Below, one piece after another: positions 35,145 through 44,956 of a stretch of DNA of 64,000 bases (its first letter is position 1; each line of letters begins with the position of its first letter). This DNA comes from Gemmatimonadota bacterium. GTDB lineage: Bacteria; Latescibacterota; UBA2968; GCA-2709665. The notes below the pieces were generated by a model. It saw only the letters and a program-made list of their open reading frames with translations. It did not search any database and was not told the origin of the DNA. Where the stretch lies: NCBI GenBank assembly GCA_028874335.1, contig JAPPJY010000078.1, forward strand, positions 1 through 64,000, written 5' to 3'. The position numbers were made by a program, and so were the translations under genes.

Positions 35145-35277
35145 CCTCTAGATGTAAAAGAAGGCCAGTGCGAAAACACATTTTGGGGATGCTTTTGGGC
35201 TGTGCACGTTTTCCGAGCCCTGATGACTGGAAGGCAACTCAGCCATCGTGACCCAGTTACGGCGAAAGGGTGCCAAT

Positions 35278-38200
35278 ATGAAATTTCAATATGGATGCAT
35301 TTGCATTGCCCGGCGGACTATGGTTACGACTATCGTCGGTATATTGGCGGCTGTCTACCCGCTTGTGGAAGCAGATGCGGAAACTCGCCGTCAGTCGAGA
35401 TCCGTGTCGAGTGAAGGGCAGACCGCCTGGGCAGTCGTCCTGGAAACCGGCCCGGTCGCCGTTACGGAGATCTGGGTCCGGACCGAAGGAGACGCGCCTC
35501 GTCGTCTGGGCATCTTTCCCGGTCCCCCGGGGAACCTGGCGTGGACGCCTGGTAGGAAGAAGCTTCATTACCGATCAATGCCGTTGCGGGTCGCGCTGCA
35601 CAGTCTTTCCCTGGTCCCTAAGCGATCAATACCGATGGTCACGTCCGGCGTCTGGGAAATCTCTTTCGCGGATGGATCCGTCCAGCGATTGCCCGGAACG
35701 GAACTTGCCGAATCCCGAACGCCTTTGGGTTCGGATGCCGGCGAAACACCTCTTCCAAGTGAAGGTGCGCGAACGGTTCTTTCGGGCGTCGCGGCCGCTT
35801 TCAAGGCTACCGCCCTGGCATACAGTACCCTGCATCGCTGGGACTTCGAAGAGGCGGAAGACCGGTACCGCAAAGCCGCAAAGTCCTGGGAAGCCCTCCC
35901 CGGCCGATTCAGTAAACAGGGTCTTTACCGGGAGCCGGTGCTTGCCTACGTCAGGGCGCTCGGCGCGACGGCCCTGGAAGCTAAAGAAAAACCCGGCGCA
36001 CGTTGGGTGTGCCGGGATCACCTGACCGTTATTGGGGACCTCCTGCAAGCTTACGAACAGGGCCACGGCGGCCAGCGGCCTTCGGACCTGCACGGGCTAA
36101 AGACCTGGATCGAGTCCCATACCCTCACGCGAGCCGACTCCGTCGTTATGAACACCCTGTTCCGCTCTCCTGCCGACCCCGAAGGAGACCGACGAATCAG
36201 CTACGAGCACGGATACCGCCCGGAAGCTGTGGGCAGCGATGCCGTGGTCACCAGTTTCTTCCACGGTGGGCGCCTTGTAGAATCCGTCCGCAGCAACGCA
36301 GGCTATCGAACCGTCGACCGGCGCGTAGCCCGAACCCAGATCGACTCTCTCCTTGCACTTGGGATCGAACTCACCCAGAAGGACCCACTAAGGGCTGTCT
36401 CCACACTGGAGATCCTCGCCGGTGTCGCTCCGGGTTTTTCAACCGGCCACAGCAAGCTCGGCTTCGCTTACCTGGAGGTTGGGAACCTGGTACGGGCCAT
36501 TCACGCGTTTGAAGGCGCGATAGAAAGCGACCACACGCTGGCTGAGGCCTATTTCGGCCTGGGTCTGACGTTTCGTAGGTGGCCAAGGGGCTCGTACGAC
36601 GCCATTCGCTACTTCCAAAAAGCGCTTCAGTACAAGCGGGACTATGTCGAAGCGCGCTATAATATCGCCGAGGTCCGGCACGAACTGGAAGAACACGACG
36701 CCAGGCTCGACCTCGAGAAACTGATGGAAATAGACCCTCGCTACGCCCCGGCCTACCTGCTGATGGGCAAATGGTACGAAGAATTCGAAAAGGACTACGA
36801 GAACGCGGCGCTATACTACGCACAATATTTGAGCTTGGCTCCGGAGGATCCGGAGGGCCGGAAACGCCTGGCAGCGGTCTACCTGGAGACACGCAACTAC
36901 GCGCGTATCGCTGAGATGCTGCAGGAATACGCCCTGGAACATCCCGATGACATTCAGATCCTGCCTATTCTCGCACAGGCCTGTGCCAGGCTGGAAGCCT
37001 TCGACAGGGCAGAAGCATTTTTCAGGGACTACCTCGAGGCGGTTGATGATGAGGAACGGGTACACTACGTCGATATCAGGCTGGTCACGTCATCCGAAAC
37101 CCTCCAAGCATTTGAACGGACCCCGTTATCGGACAGAGGGGCATTCCTGGATTCTTTCTGGTCTGAACGAGACCCGGACCTGACCACCGCCGCCAACGAA
37201 CGCCGGCTGGAGCATTACCGGCGGGTGTGGTATTCGATGCAGAATTTCTCGGAGGGCAAGCAGCCGTGGGACCAGCGCGGCGAAGTGTACATCCGGTTCG
37301 GTGAGCCTGACCACCGTTCCCGCTCCGACAACCGCAACTTCCAGCAGTCCCTGGCGGTCCAGCGAATAAAGGAGCGGCTCTCCGCGGCGCTATACGGTGC
37401 AGCTGTCCCGCCGCACATGTATCTAAAGTCCGCAACCGATCTGGACGGGATCGGCCACATTCGCGGCGACGTCCCGATTGAGACATCGGGCCCAGGCGCA
37501 ACCTACGCCGGTCCGGTCTATCCTGTGCGCAGCCATCGGGGCGTTAGCGTGGGTGACTCCCCGGGTTTCAGCGCGGAATATCACGGTGACGCAATCAAGA
37601 AAAAACAAGCTAACCGGTTGGGGATCGACCGAACCGAGCAGGAAGATCAGATATACGGTTCCGGCAGAGGCAGCGGAAGACCGATAGACTACAAACCTGT
37701 GACCAGCGAGGACGACGCATCAATCGTTCCCTGGGAGACGTGGGTATACGTGAACGTGGGCGGGGGTATCGAGATTACATTTACCGACGAATTCCACAAC
37801 GGCACCTACAACTACGCGCCGGCGCCGCTTGACGCCCGCATTCCCAGCCGGCAGCAGGCCATGCTGACCAGGTACAATCCGCACAACGTCTATCGCATGG
37901 CTGCCGCGGCAACCCCCGATTACTACGTGCCGCCGGAAAACGAGGATCCAATGGAATTCTACTTCGACTCGGCCGACTTCAGGAGCCACCACGGTTACGA
38001 TACGGCGCTCGAGGTCTACGCCGGGATTCCGCGCCACCAGGGCCATTATCTGGACGATGCCGACCGCACGGAAATAGATGCGGAACGGACGGTGGCCCTT
38101 CGTAATCGAACGACCGGAGCGGTTTACCGTAGTCACGAACTGATACGATTCGCGGCCAGGGGCGACGTGACCGCCGAACGAAGCGCGTTCGTGCCGGACC

Positions 38201-38766
38201 TTGCCCGCATGGACGTTCCGGCGGGGCTCTATCGGATGGAAGTCAAGATGAAGGACCGTCTTTCGATCCGGCACGCTCGGTACCGCCAGGACGTGGAGGT
38301 GGAGTCCTATGTGGGGACGGGACTCCAGATAAGCGACCTCGAGATGGCCTGGAGGATCTCCGCGAGCGAGAACGAAGACAAATTCAGCAAGGGGAGACTG
38401 TGGGTCATTCCCATGCCCACGCGGACGTACGAAAGAGGTCAGAGCGTATTCGTCTATTACGAGATCTACAACCTGTCACAGGACGAGTTCGGTCAGACGA
38501 ACTACGAAGTGTCCTACACGGTCACGTCGAACGACGACCCGGGCGCCGTCGGTATCATTTCCAGCCTGACCCGATGGCGGGAAGGTAAACGCGAGGAACT
38601 CTCCGTTACGTACCCGCAACAGGGCACGGAGGCCCAGGAAGCGGAATACGTGGAACTCGAGCTCGAAAACCGTCCGCCTGGCAAATACCTGTTGAAAACT
38701 GCCGTCAAGGACCGGAACAGCGGCGACACCGTCGAGAAGGCCGCCGGTTTTGTGATCGGGAAATAG
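35278..38766 (+). CDS. Exported TPR/GWxTD-like protein, type C short-propeller form
   Basis: 1162 aa. ATG 35278 follows AAAGGGTG; an upstream in-frame ATG (35248) lacks such a site. A signal segment (about 14-36, VTTIVGILAAVYPLVEADA) is followed by a shortened blade region (about 40-130) rather than the 180 residues seen at 15579. The pseudopilin-like insert is at about 241-341 (CRDHLTVIGDLLQAYEQGH, LFRSPADPE, SFFHGGRLVESVR). TPRs run about 375-585. The core reads ERDPDLTTAANERRLEHYRR, then QPWDQRGEVYIRFGEPDHRS. The last 100 codons are almost identical in DNA to those at 43383-43709. A kelch lipoprotein gene follows after 213 bp. Confidence 0.85.
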   Translation: MKFQYGCICIARRTMVTTIVGILAAVYPLVEADAETRRQSRSVSSEGQTAWAVVLETGPVAVTEIWVRTEGDAPRRLGIFPGPPGNLAWTPGRKKLHYRSMPLRVALHSLSLVPKRSIPMVTSGVWEISFADGSVQRLPGTELAESRTPLGSDAGETPLPSEGARTVLSGVAAAFKATALAYSTLHRWDFEEAEDRYRKAAKSWEALPGRFSKQGLYREPVLAYVRALGATALEAKEKPGARWVCRDHLTVIGDLLQAYEQGHGGQRPSDLHGLKTWIESHTLTRADSVVMNTLFRSPADPEGDRRISYEHGYRPEAVGSDAVVTSFFHGGRLVESVRSNAGYRTVDRRVARTQIDSLLALGIELTQKDPLRAVSTLEILAGVAPGFSTGHSKLGFAYLEVGNLVRAIHAFEGAIESDHTLAEAYFGLGLTFRRWPRGSYDAIRYFQKALQYKRDYVEARYNIAEVRHELEEHDARLDLEKLMEIDPRYAPAYLLMGKWYEEFEKDYENAALYYAQYLSLAPEDPEGRKRLAAVYLETRNYARIAEMLQEYALEHPDDIQILPILAQACARLEAFDRAEAFFRDYLEAVDDEERVHYVDIRLVTSSETLQAFERTPLSDRGAFLDSFWSERDPDLTTAANERRLEHYRRVWYSMQNFSEGKQPWDQRGEVYIRFGEPDHRSRSDNRNFQQSLAVQRIKERLSAALYGAAVPPHMYLKSATDLDGIGHIRGDVPIETSGPGATYAGPVYPVRSHRGVSVGDSPGFSAEYHGDAIKKKQANRLGIDRTEQEDQIYGSGRGSGRPIDYKPVTSEDDASIVPWETWVYVNVGGGIEITFTDEFHNGTYNYAPAPLDARIPSRQQAMLTRYNPHNVYRMAAAATPDYYVPPENEDPMEFYFDSADFRSHHGYDTALEVYAGIPRHQGHYLDDADRTEIDAERTVALRNRTTGAVYRSHELIRFAARGDVTAERSAFVPDLARMDVPAGLYRMEVKMKDRLSIRHARYRQDVEVESYVGTGLQISDLEMAWRISASENEDKFSKGRLWVIPMPTRTYERGQSVFVYYEIYNLSQDEFGQTNYEVSYTVTSNDDPGAVGIISSLTRWREGKREELSVTYPQQGTEAQEAEYVELELENRPPGKYLLKTAVKDRNSGDTVEKAAGFVIGK

Positions 38767-38893
38767 GATTGTCGGGGCCAACCGAAACATGGATCGAATA
38801 ACGGCTCTTTGGGATTCAGGATATACACGCTGAGCGACGTCGGCGAAGAGAACTACCGGACCGAATCCCAACATGAGCAGTGAGGAAGCCGAA

Positions 38894-38925
38894 GTGAGGG
38901 TGGGGCGGACATTCCTGTCTGCCCG
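38894..38925. repeat. Short dispersed palindrome R3, copy 3 (inverted)
   Basis: GTGAGGGTGGGGCGGACATT then CCTGTCTGCC: the reverse complement of the R3 core found at 19379 and 31811. It again lies downstream of a type C gene. Confidence 0.5.
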
Positions 38926-38979
38926 CATCGCCAGCCCTATCGCGTAGATGTCGCACTCGCAGGTATTTAAAACGGGGGA

Positions 38980-40098
38980 ATGGAAGTGATTGGCAGATTC
39001 GTCATAGTGCTGTTTGTTGTCACGAACTTCTGGTCTTGCGGAAGCGATTCGGCGATGATGCCGGACCTTGAACGGGGTCTCCATGAGGTCGGAAATCTGA
39101 CTCGACCCCGGAATCTGCATGTCGCGACACTATTGCAGAATGGCAAGGTCCTGATTGCCGGCGGCAACGCGGCACTACCTCCTGCCGGAGAAGGTGTTGT
39201 GGAGCAGGATCTTATTGTCAGCGCGGAGATTTTCGATCCTGAAACCGGGGTCTCAACGCCTACGGGAGACCTGACCGCCAGTCGCAGCAGGGACCTCGGA
39301 ATATTGCTTCCCGACGGTCGGGTTCTGATTGTATCCAGTTTTTTTAGACTCCCCATTGAGAAGTACGATCCTCATTCCGGCAGATTCGACGCCGTGGCAG
39401 ACGCGCCCTTTACATTCGGGACTCGGACTGCCACCCTGTTGCCCAACGGAGAGGTCCTCCTACTCAGCGGACACCCCGGGGGTGGACGATGGCGTGTTTT
39501 CGATCCCGCTACAGGCACATTTTCCGACACATTCGCGATGGACCATCCAGGATTTGGGCATACGGCGACTTTGTTGAAGGACGGCCGCGTGCTGATCGTT
39601 GGAGGAAGACCCATCGGAAGGGAATGGTTGCTGGGACAGAATTTCATCTATGATCCCTCGACCGAAGCCTTTTCAGATGCAGGCAGCCTGCACGTCGACC
39701 GCATGCTCCATAAGGCGGTGCTCCTTCAGGACGGCAGGGTAATGATCGTCGGCGGCTACAGGCGAGACGGGCGTCGCGCACAGACTCCCGAGATCTACAA
39801 CCCCGAGACAAACACCTTCTCGCCCGCCGGAATCTCCGTAATGGATCCCTTAGCCGCCCTGCTGCTGCCGTCCGGCAGGGTGTTTTTCATCCACCGGGAC
39901 AACGGCAATATCGCACTGTACAATCCGGACACTCAGGTATTTTCACCTACGGGACACAACATAGGATCGTGGCGATCCGGGCAGACGGTTACGCTCCTCG
40001 ATGACGGCCGCGTCCTTATCGCCGGCGGATTGAAGACCACGGATGGCGGTCATTCTCCTGAGTCGATTACGGATCAGATTTTCATCTTCACGCCTTAA
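38980..40098 (+). CDS. Kelch-repeat lipoprotein 3
   Basis: 372 aa. GGGGGA touches the ATG at 38980, so GTG 38986 may be the true start; both give a signal peptide (GRFVIVLFVVTNFWSC) ending at a likely lipidated Cys after FWS. Kelch-like blades carry LLQNGKVLIAGG, LLPDGRVLIVSS, LLPNGEVLLLSG, LLKDGRVLIVGG, LLQDGRVMIVGG and LLDDGRVLIAGG, giving a full propeller. It is clearly more diverged from the lipoproteins at 30540 and 31887 than those are from each other. It occupies the same position after a type C gene, which supports a conserved cassette. Confidence 0.85.
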   Translation: MEVIGRFVIVLFVVTNFWSCGSDSAMMPDLERGLHEVGNLTRPRNLHVATLLQNGKVLIAGGNAALPPAGEGVVEQDLIVSAEIFDPETGVSTPTGDLTASRSRDLGILLPDGRVLIVSSFFRLPIEKYDPHSGRFDAVADAPFTFGTRTATLLPNGEVLLLSGHPGGGRWRVFDPATGTFSDTFAMDHPGFGHTATLLKDGRVLIVGGRPIGREWLLGQNFIYDPSTEAFSDAGSLHVDRMLHKAVLLQDGRVMIVGGYRRDGRRAQTPEIYNPETNTFSPAGISVMDPLAALLLPSGRVFFIHRDNGNIALYNPDTQVFSPTGHNIGSWRSGQTVTLLDDGRVLIAGGLKTTDGGHSPESITDQIFIFTP

Positions 40099-40238
40099 CC
40101 CACATAACTCTCAAAACTGGCAACAGGTGTTCGATAACCCATCGACGTGCTGACCTCGCCTTCACGTTTGCATTGAAACGACCAATGACCAGGGAGACGT
40201 TTCTGCTTCCGTAAAACGCATTATCCGTCGATTCCGGA

Positions 40239-43200
40239 ATGAATCAGGTTAGAAAGATCTGGATCCCAATGCATCCAACCCATCCATCCCGTCCATATAT
40301 CTCGCTCCGCTTCCGAAGCATACTGGCCGCGATTCTCCTTACAGTCCCGATCTGCACGATTCTGATGTTCGACATTTCCGATGCATTGTCGCAACAGACA
40401 CTCGTGGTCGACCCGTCGAACGAGAAGAAAGCCTGGACGACTTCGTGGTCAGAGGGACCGGTAAGCTTGACCGAGGTCTGGGTAAAGACGACGCAAGACG
40501 CCCGTCGGCTCGGGACATTCCCCGGAGAGTCACGTGGCCTGGAATGGAACTCGGCAGGAGACCGGCTCTATTACCGGGAGAAACCTCTTGAAACAAAGAT
40601 GATTGGTATTCCTCTGATGGAGCGAAGGTCATCCCCGCTGTCCCCTCCGCGTGTCTGGGAACTCCCTGTTGATCAAGGGCCGATACGAATTATCCAGGAA
40701 AGCAGCGCCAGTGTTTCAGGAGGAGGCACGACAAAGACATACAACACCGGCACGTCGGATGCGGCATCGAAAGAAATAATGGCCGCGCTGCAAGCGCTTG
40801 GAAACGCATTTCAGACGTCTGCCATGGCGTATACCGCCCTGCACCAATGGGACTTTAAATCCGCGTCGAAGAAGAATCGCCGCGCGGCTTCCGCATTCGA
40901 GGCGTTGCGCCGCCAACATGAGACGATCGGATTCTATGCTGAACCGATCGACGCGTACGTGCGCGAACTGGAACGAAGAGCCGTAGAAGCCAGAAGAGAC
41001 GGTGCCCGGTGGGTTTGCCGCGACCATCTCCGGATTGTCGGGGATCTCTTCCGTGCATACGCCCGGGCGCACGGCGGACGTCGACCGGAAACCCTTTCGT
41101 TGCTCAGGTCCTGGGCCGCGGCGCAAGTTTCCGCCAAGAATGACCTGGAAGTTCTGAGTGCTCTGTTTCGCTCTCCTTCGGATCCCGAATTCGGTCGCGA
41201 GTTCAGTTACTTTTACCGGGTTGACGCGGACCGGGACGAGGCGATGTTGACCAGCTTTTTCTATAAAGGTCGGCTGGTAGAACTGGTCCCTGATCCCCTT
41301 GGCGACCGTGTGCAGGACCGAGCCATCGGTCGCGCGCAGGTCGACTCCCTTCTTTCTGCCGGGGTCGCCCTGTTGGAAGCAGGGAATCCGCTCGCGCCTC
41401 AGGCGCTGGAAATGGTAACGCGGGTGGCGCCTCGTTTCGCGCTGGGACACGCGAAGGCGGGCTATGCCTACCTGGAGTCGGGGCAGCTGGATAAGGCGCT
41501 GGCATCGTTCGAACGGGCGACCCGATTGGACCACAGACTTGCCGAAGCGTACAACGGCCTCGGTCTGGTGTTTCAGGAACGCCCGAAAGCCCGTCATGAC
41601 GCCATTCGATACTTCCAGAAGGCGCTGCAGTACGACCGGGACTATGTCGAGGCGCGCTTCAACATTGCTAAAATCAGGTACGCACTGGAGGAATACGACG
41701 TCAAAGGCGACTGCGAGAAGCTTCTGGAAATGGATCCGACGTTCGGACCTGCATATCTGCTTCTCGGGGAATGGTACGAGACATTTCACAAGGATTATGA
41801 ACGAGCGGCGCTCCACTACGCCCAGTACATGTCTCTGCGTCCCGATGATCCGCGGGGACGGAGTCGTTTGGCCGCCGTCTACCTGAAATCCCGGGAGTAT
41901 GGCAGGATTGTCGAACTCCTGGAAGACTACGCCCGCCAGCACCCCCAGGACACCGAAGTCCTGCCCATATTGGCTCAGGCATGTCTGAAACTGGCAGCCC
42001 TCGATCAGGCTGATGTCTACTTCAAGAGGTATCTGGAGAGTCTGGATGCTGAGGAACGCGCACTATTCGGCGATATCGGTTTCGTGGCGTCGGAAGTTGA
42101 ATTGGCAGCCTTTGAAGCGTCGCCGGAGACGTTAAAGGGGGCGTTCCTGCAAAAGTTCTGGACTGAAAAGGACCCGGATCTAACCACGTCGGCCAACGAA
42201 CGCCAGCTCGAGCACTATCGCCGGGTGTGGTACGCGCGCCGCAGCTTCTCGTCAGGCCGGCAGCCGTGGGACCGCCGCGGCGATGTGTACGTGCGGTTCG
42301 GGGAGCCGGACTATCGGTCGCGTTCGGATATGATGAACGTGGATCAGAGCCTGGCCGTCCAGCGGGTCAAGGAACGCCTTGCCCGTGCGATTTACGGCAC
42401 CTCCGTCCCTGCGAAATACTTTCTCAAGCCCGCTGAGGATTCAAAGGGGGTCCGCCATATTGACGGTGATTACAGGCTTCAAGCGTCTCCTTTCGAGTCC
42501 ATTTATCCCGGCCCGGTCTATCCCGTTCAAAGCCTGCGGCAGTCTCTGGGCGAAGGCCCCGAATTAAGCGCGGAACTCAAGGACAATCCTGGAAGTAACA
42601 CCCACGCCAGCGATGCGCTCCCTCCCACGAACTACAGGCCGGTGTCCAGCGAGGAAGATGCGTCCATGGTCGCCTGGGAGACGTGGGTCTACACAGACGT
42701 CGGCGGCGGAATAGAAATCACGTTTACGGATGAATTCCAAAACGGGATCTACGACTATGCGCCTTCTCCTTCGGATTCGCGGATTCCCGTTCGACAACAG
42801 GCCAGTCTGAATCGTTACAATCCGAGAACCGTCACCGCCCAGGCCGCGAGCGCAACCCCCAACTATTATAAGTTCGAAACCGATGAAGACCCTTTCACGT
42901 TCTATTACGATCTGGCGGATTTCCGAAGAGACGATCTATCCTCATTGGAAGTTTATCTGGGCATTCCTCACCTGGCTGGACAATACCACCAAGACAAGAA
43001 CGAAACCCGAATTGAGGTCGAACGGACCGTCGCGCTGGTCAACAGGCAAACCGGTGCAATCTACCGAAGAGACGGACAGATCAACTTTGAAAACGACGGC
43101 GACCTTACCGGGAGGCGAGACGGCTTTGTGCCGGATATGGTTCGTTTGGCCATTCCCGCGGGGCGCTACCTGATGGAGGTTGGAGTCAAGGACCGATTGT

Positions 43201-43709
43201 CCCAGAGCCGGGGCAGATATCGTCAGGAGGTAATCGTAGAACCGTACGGAAGCCAAGGATTACAGATCAGCGATCTGCAACTCGCCTGGCGCATTGAGAC
43301 AGAGCTGACAGGATCCAGATTCAGCAAGGGTGAGGTGCGTGTGATCCCAATGCCCACGAGGACCTACGGAACAGGCCAGAGCGTATTCGTCTATTACGAG
43401 ATCTACAACCTGTCACAGGACGAGTTCGGTCAGACGAACTACGAAGTATCCTATACGGTCACGTCGAACGACAACCCCGGCGCCGTCGGAATCATCTCCA
43501 GCCTGACCCGATGGCGGAAAGGTAAACGCGAGGAACTCTCCGTCACGTACGACCAACAGGGCACGGCGGCCCAGGAAGCGGAATACGTTGAACTCGAGCT
43601 GGAAAACCGTCCGCCCGGGAAATATCTGTTGAAAGTAACCGTCAAGGACCGGAACAGCGGCGAAACCGTCGAAAAAGACGCCGGTTTTGTGATCTCGAAG
43701 ACGGACTAA
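40239..43709 (+). CDS. Exported TPR/GWxTD-like protein, type C short-propeller form
   Basis: 1156 aa if ATG 40239 is used; no good Shine-Dalgarno is seen and ATG 40269 is an alternative. The signal anchor is FRSILAAILLTVPICTILMF (from about 28). A short blade region follows, then the pseudopilin-like insert (about 257-354: CRDHLRIVGDLFRAYARAHG, LFRSPSDPE, FSYFYR). TPRs span about 387-600. The core is KDPDLTTSANERQLEHYRRV, then RQPWDRRGDVYVRFGEPDYR. The end (GQSVFVYYEIYNLSQDEFGQ onward) is nearly the same DNA as in the gene at 35278. Unlike other type C genes here it has no kelch partner; 1.2 kb of gene-free, repeat-rich DNA follows. Confidence 0.8.
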   Translation: MNQVRKIWIPMHPTHPSRPYISLRFRSILAAILLTVPICTILMFDISDALSQQTLVVDPSNEKKAWTTSWSEGPVSLTEVWVKTTQDARRLGTFPGESRGLEWNSAGDRLYYREKPLETKMIGIPLMERRSSPLSPPRVWELPVDQGPIRIIQESSASVSGGGTTKTYNTGTSDAASKEIMAALQALGNAFQTSAMAYTALHQWDFKSASKKNRRAASAFEALRRQHETIGFYAEPIDAYVRELERRAVEARRDGARWVCRDHLRIVGDLFRAYARAHGGRRPETLSLLRSWAAAQVSAKNDLEVLSALFRSPSDPEFGREFSYFYRVDADRDEAMLTSFFYKGRLVELVPDPLGDRVQDRAIGRAQVDSLLSAGVALLEAGNPLAPQALEMVTRVAPRFALGHAKAGYAYLESGQLDKALASFERATRLDHRLAEAYNGLGLVFQERPKARHDAIRYFQKALQYDRDYVEARFNIAKIRYALEEYDVKGDCEKLLEMDPTFGPAYLLLGEWYETFHKDYERAALHYAQYMSLRPDDPRGRSRLAAVYLKSREYGRIVELLEDYARQHPQDTEVLPILAQACLKLAALDQADVYFKRYLESLDAEERALFGDIGFVASEVELAAFEASPETLKGAFLQKFWTEKDPDLTTSANERQLEHYRRVWYARRSFSSGRQPWDRRGDVYVRFGEPDYRSRSDMMNVDQSLAVQRVKERLARAIYGTSVPAKYFLKPAEDSKGVRHIDGDYRLQASPFESIYPGPVYPVQSLRQSLGEGPELSAELKDNPGSNTHASDALPPTNYRPVSSEEDASMVAWETWVYTDVGGGIEITFTDEFQNGIYDYAPSPSDSRIPVRQQASLNRYNPRTVTAQAASATPNYYKFETDEDPFTFYYDLADFRRDDLSSLEVYLGIPHLAGQYHQDKNETRIEVERTVALVNRQTGAIYRRDGQINFENDGDLTGRRDGFVPDMVRLAIPAGRYLMEVGVKDRLSQSRGRYRQEVIVEPYGSQGLQISDLQLAWRIETELTGSRFSKGEVRVIPMPTRTYGTGQSVFVYYEIYNLSQDEFGQTNYEVSYTVTSNDNPGAVGIISSLTRWRKGKREELSVTYDQQGTAAQEAEYVELELENRPPGKYLLKVTVKDRNSGETVEKDAGFVISKTD

Positions 43710-43723
43710 GGGATCATGCCGGA

Positions 43724-43739
43724 TCACACCTGTCCAAAA
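43724..43739 (-). repeat. Terminal fragment of R1, inverted
   Basis: TCACACCTGTCCAAAA is the exact reverse complement of the last 16 bases of R1 copy 1 (4973-4988). It lies 14 bp after a type C stop codon. Too short to be certain, but the match is perfect. Confidence 0.4.
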
Positions 43740-43835
43740 ACGGATATGATTAACTACGAAAATCGCGAAAATACGCGAAATAGATGGCCGGAAAAATCGT
43801 CCACAACCATTGGCGAAACGAGTCGGCCCTACCTT

Positions 43836-44246
43836 CGATGAGACTGTCATGTTGAGGAGGCTGTCAGGCAGTCAATGTGTCCGCGCACAAGTTTATCTAC
43901 AAAGGGCATGGGCTACATGTACAATCGAGAATACGGGAGATTCTTCGCTGCGCTGTGATTGGCATGTTTTGCGGTAACTATTGGCGAAACGCTGAGCCCA
44001 TACCTTCGTATAACATGTCATACTGAGGAGGCCAGCGCGCTCAGAATGACATGTTTAAAGATGTCATGCTCGTGGCTTCCCGCTGTCATCCAGAGGAGGC
44101 CTTGAGGCCGACGAAGGATCTACTGCAGCATCGGTTCATCCCTGTGCGATTTTCCCGTGTCGATACCTGAGAGGCAGCACGTCCGCCTGCAGCGAGCGCT
44201 GGACGGAAGCGGCGAAAGATGCTTCGACTCCGCTCAGAATGACATG
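43836..44246. repeat. Cluster of degenerate intergenic repeats
   Basis: Several related stretches occur: ATGAGACTGTCATGTTGAGG, TAACATGTCATACTGAGGAG, CCGCTGTCATCCAGAGGAGG, and, inverted, CTCAGAATGACATG twice, the second after GCTTCGACTCCG. They belong to a common type of non-coding repeat seen in many environmental genomes, with a core such as CATTCTGAGCGGAGTCGAAG. No gene is present. Confidence 0.55.
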
Positions 44247-44766
44247 AGTTGCAACAAACACCGACCGATGGCAACCTGGTTTCCGATATCCGGGTCAAAC
44301 CCGTACAAGATCGCGAATTGAAGCCATTGTTCGACCCTTATCTCTGAGAATCCCACGGTTCTTGGACAGCAGTGAGTGAAGGCGAATGAGCGACTTCGAT
44401 TACGCACCCTCTCATCACTCTTCTCTTGCGCCTTGGAATCCCGTTTCATATTTCGTGTTGATCCGCTCTACTTGACGATTCCCATTGGCCTCGCCATGCC
44501 CGCGGACGTTTCTCAATCGCTCCCGCCGACATCCGCCGACTCAGTCCTCGCTGCCCCAAATCACGCTTCCATTTGGCCTGATGATGCAGGACGCGCCTGT
44601 CAGGTACCCGCCACTGGCAAGGCAATCATATCGTCCTGCGCTCAAGCTGTTCTATTCGTTTCGATTCCAATCTAAATTCAGACGTACGCCCGTAGGTCTT
44701 CTGGTCTGTCTCGCAATCGAAACGGCTGGCCATTCTACCATTTCCGTAGTCACATCCGGATTTAGT
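44247..44766. other. Gene-free interval
   Basis: About 520 bp with open frames on both strands but no Shine-Dalgarno, no codon pattern like the neighbours and no recognisable protein motif. I see nothing I can support here apart from the conserved element that follows. Confidence 0.4.
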
Positions 44767-44818
44767 GAACCCATCCGGCCTGGCCTGTGTCTTTGTACCG
44801 TGAGAGCCCGAATCTGGT
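44767..44818 (+). promoter_or_regulatory. Conserved upstream element, copy 2
   Basis: GAACCCATCCGGCCTGGCCT, then GTGTCTTTGTACCGTGAGAG and CCCGAATCTGGT. It is nearly the same as the element at 52762 and related to that at 12493. It lies about 140 bp before the ATG at 44957. Confidence 0.5.
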
Positions 44819-44956
44819 ACACGATTCAGGCGCATTGGTGGATCGGACATGCGTTTTGATCCGAAGCAGGCGCAAGAAGGTTTGACTTGCGCACAGAAAA
44901 TGTGGGAAAACGGACTCTTTGTGTGTCCTCTCCGGCCAAGGTATGGAGGTCAGGAT

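Noticed and set aside
44234..44859. Open frames on both strands (for example 44376-44675 plus, 44234-44449 minus)
   Set aside because: No Shine-Dalgarno, no protein motif, and the area is repeat-derived; a search for transposase remnants by eye found nothing.
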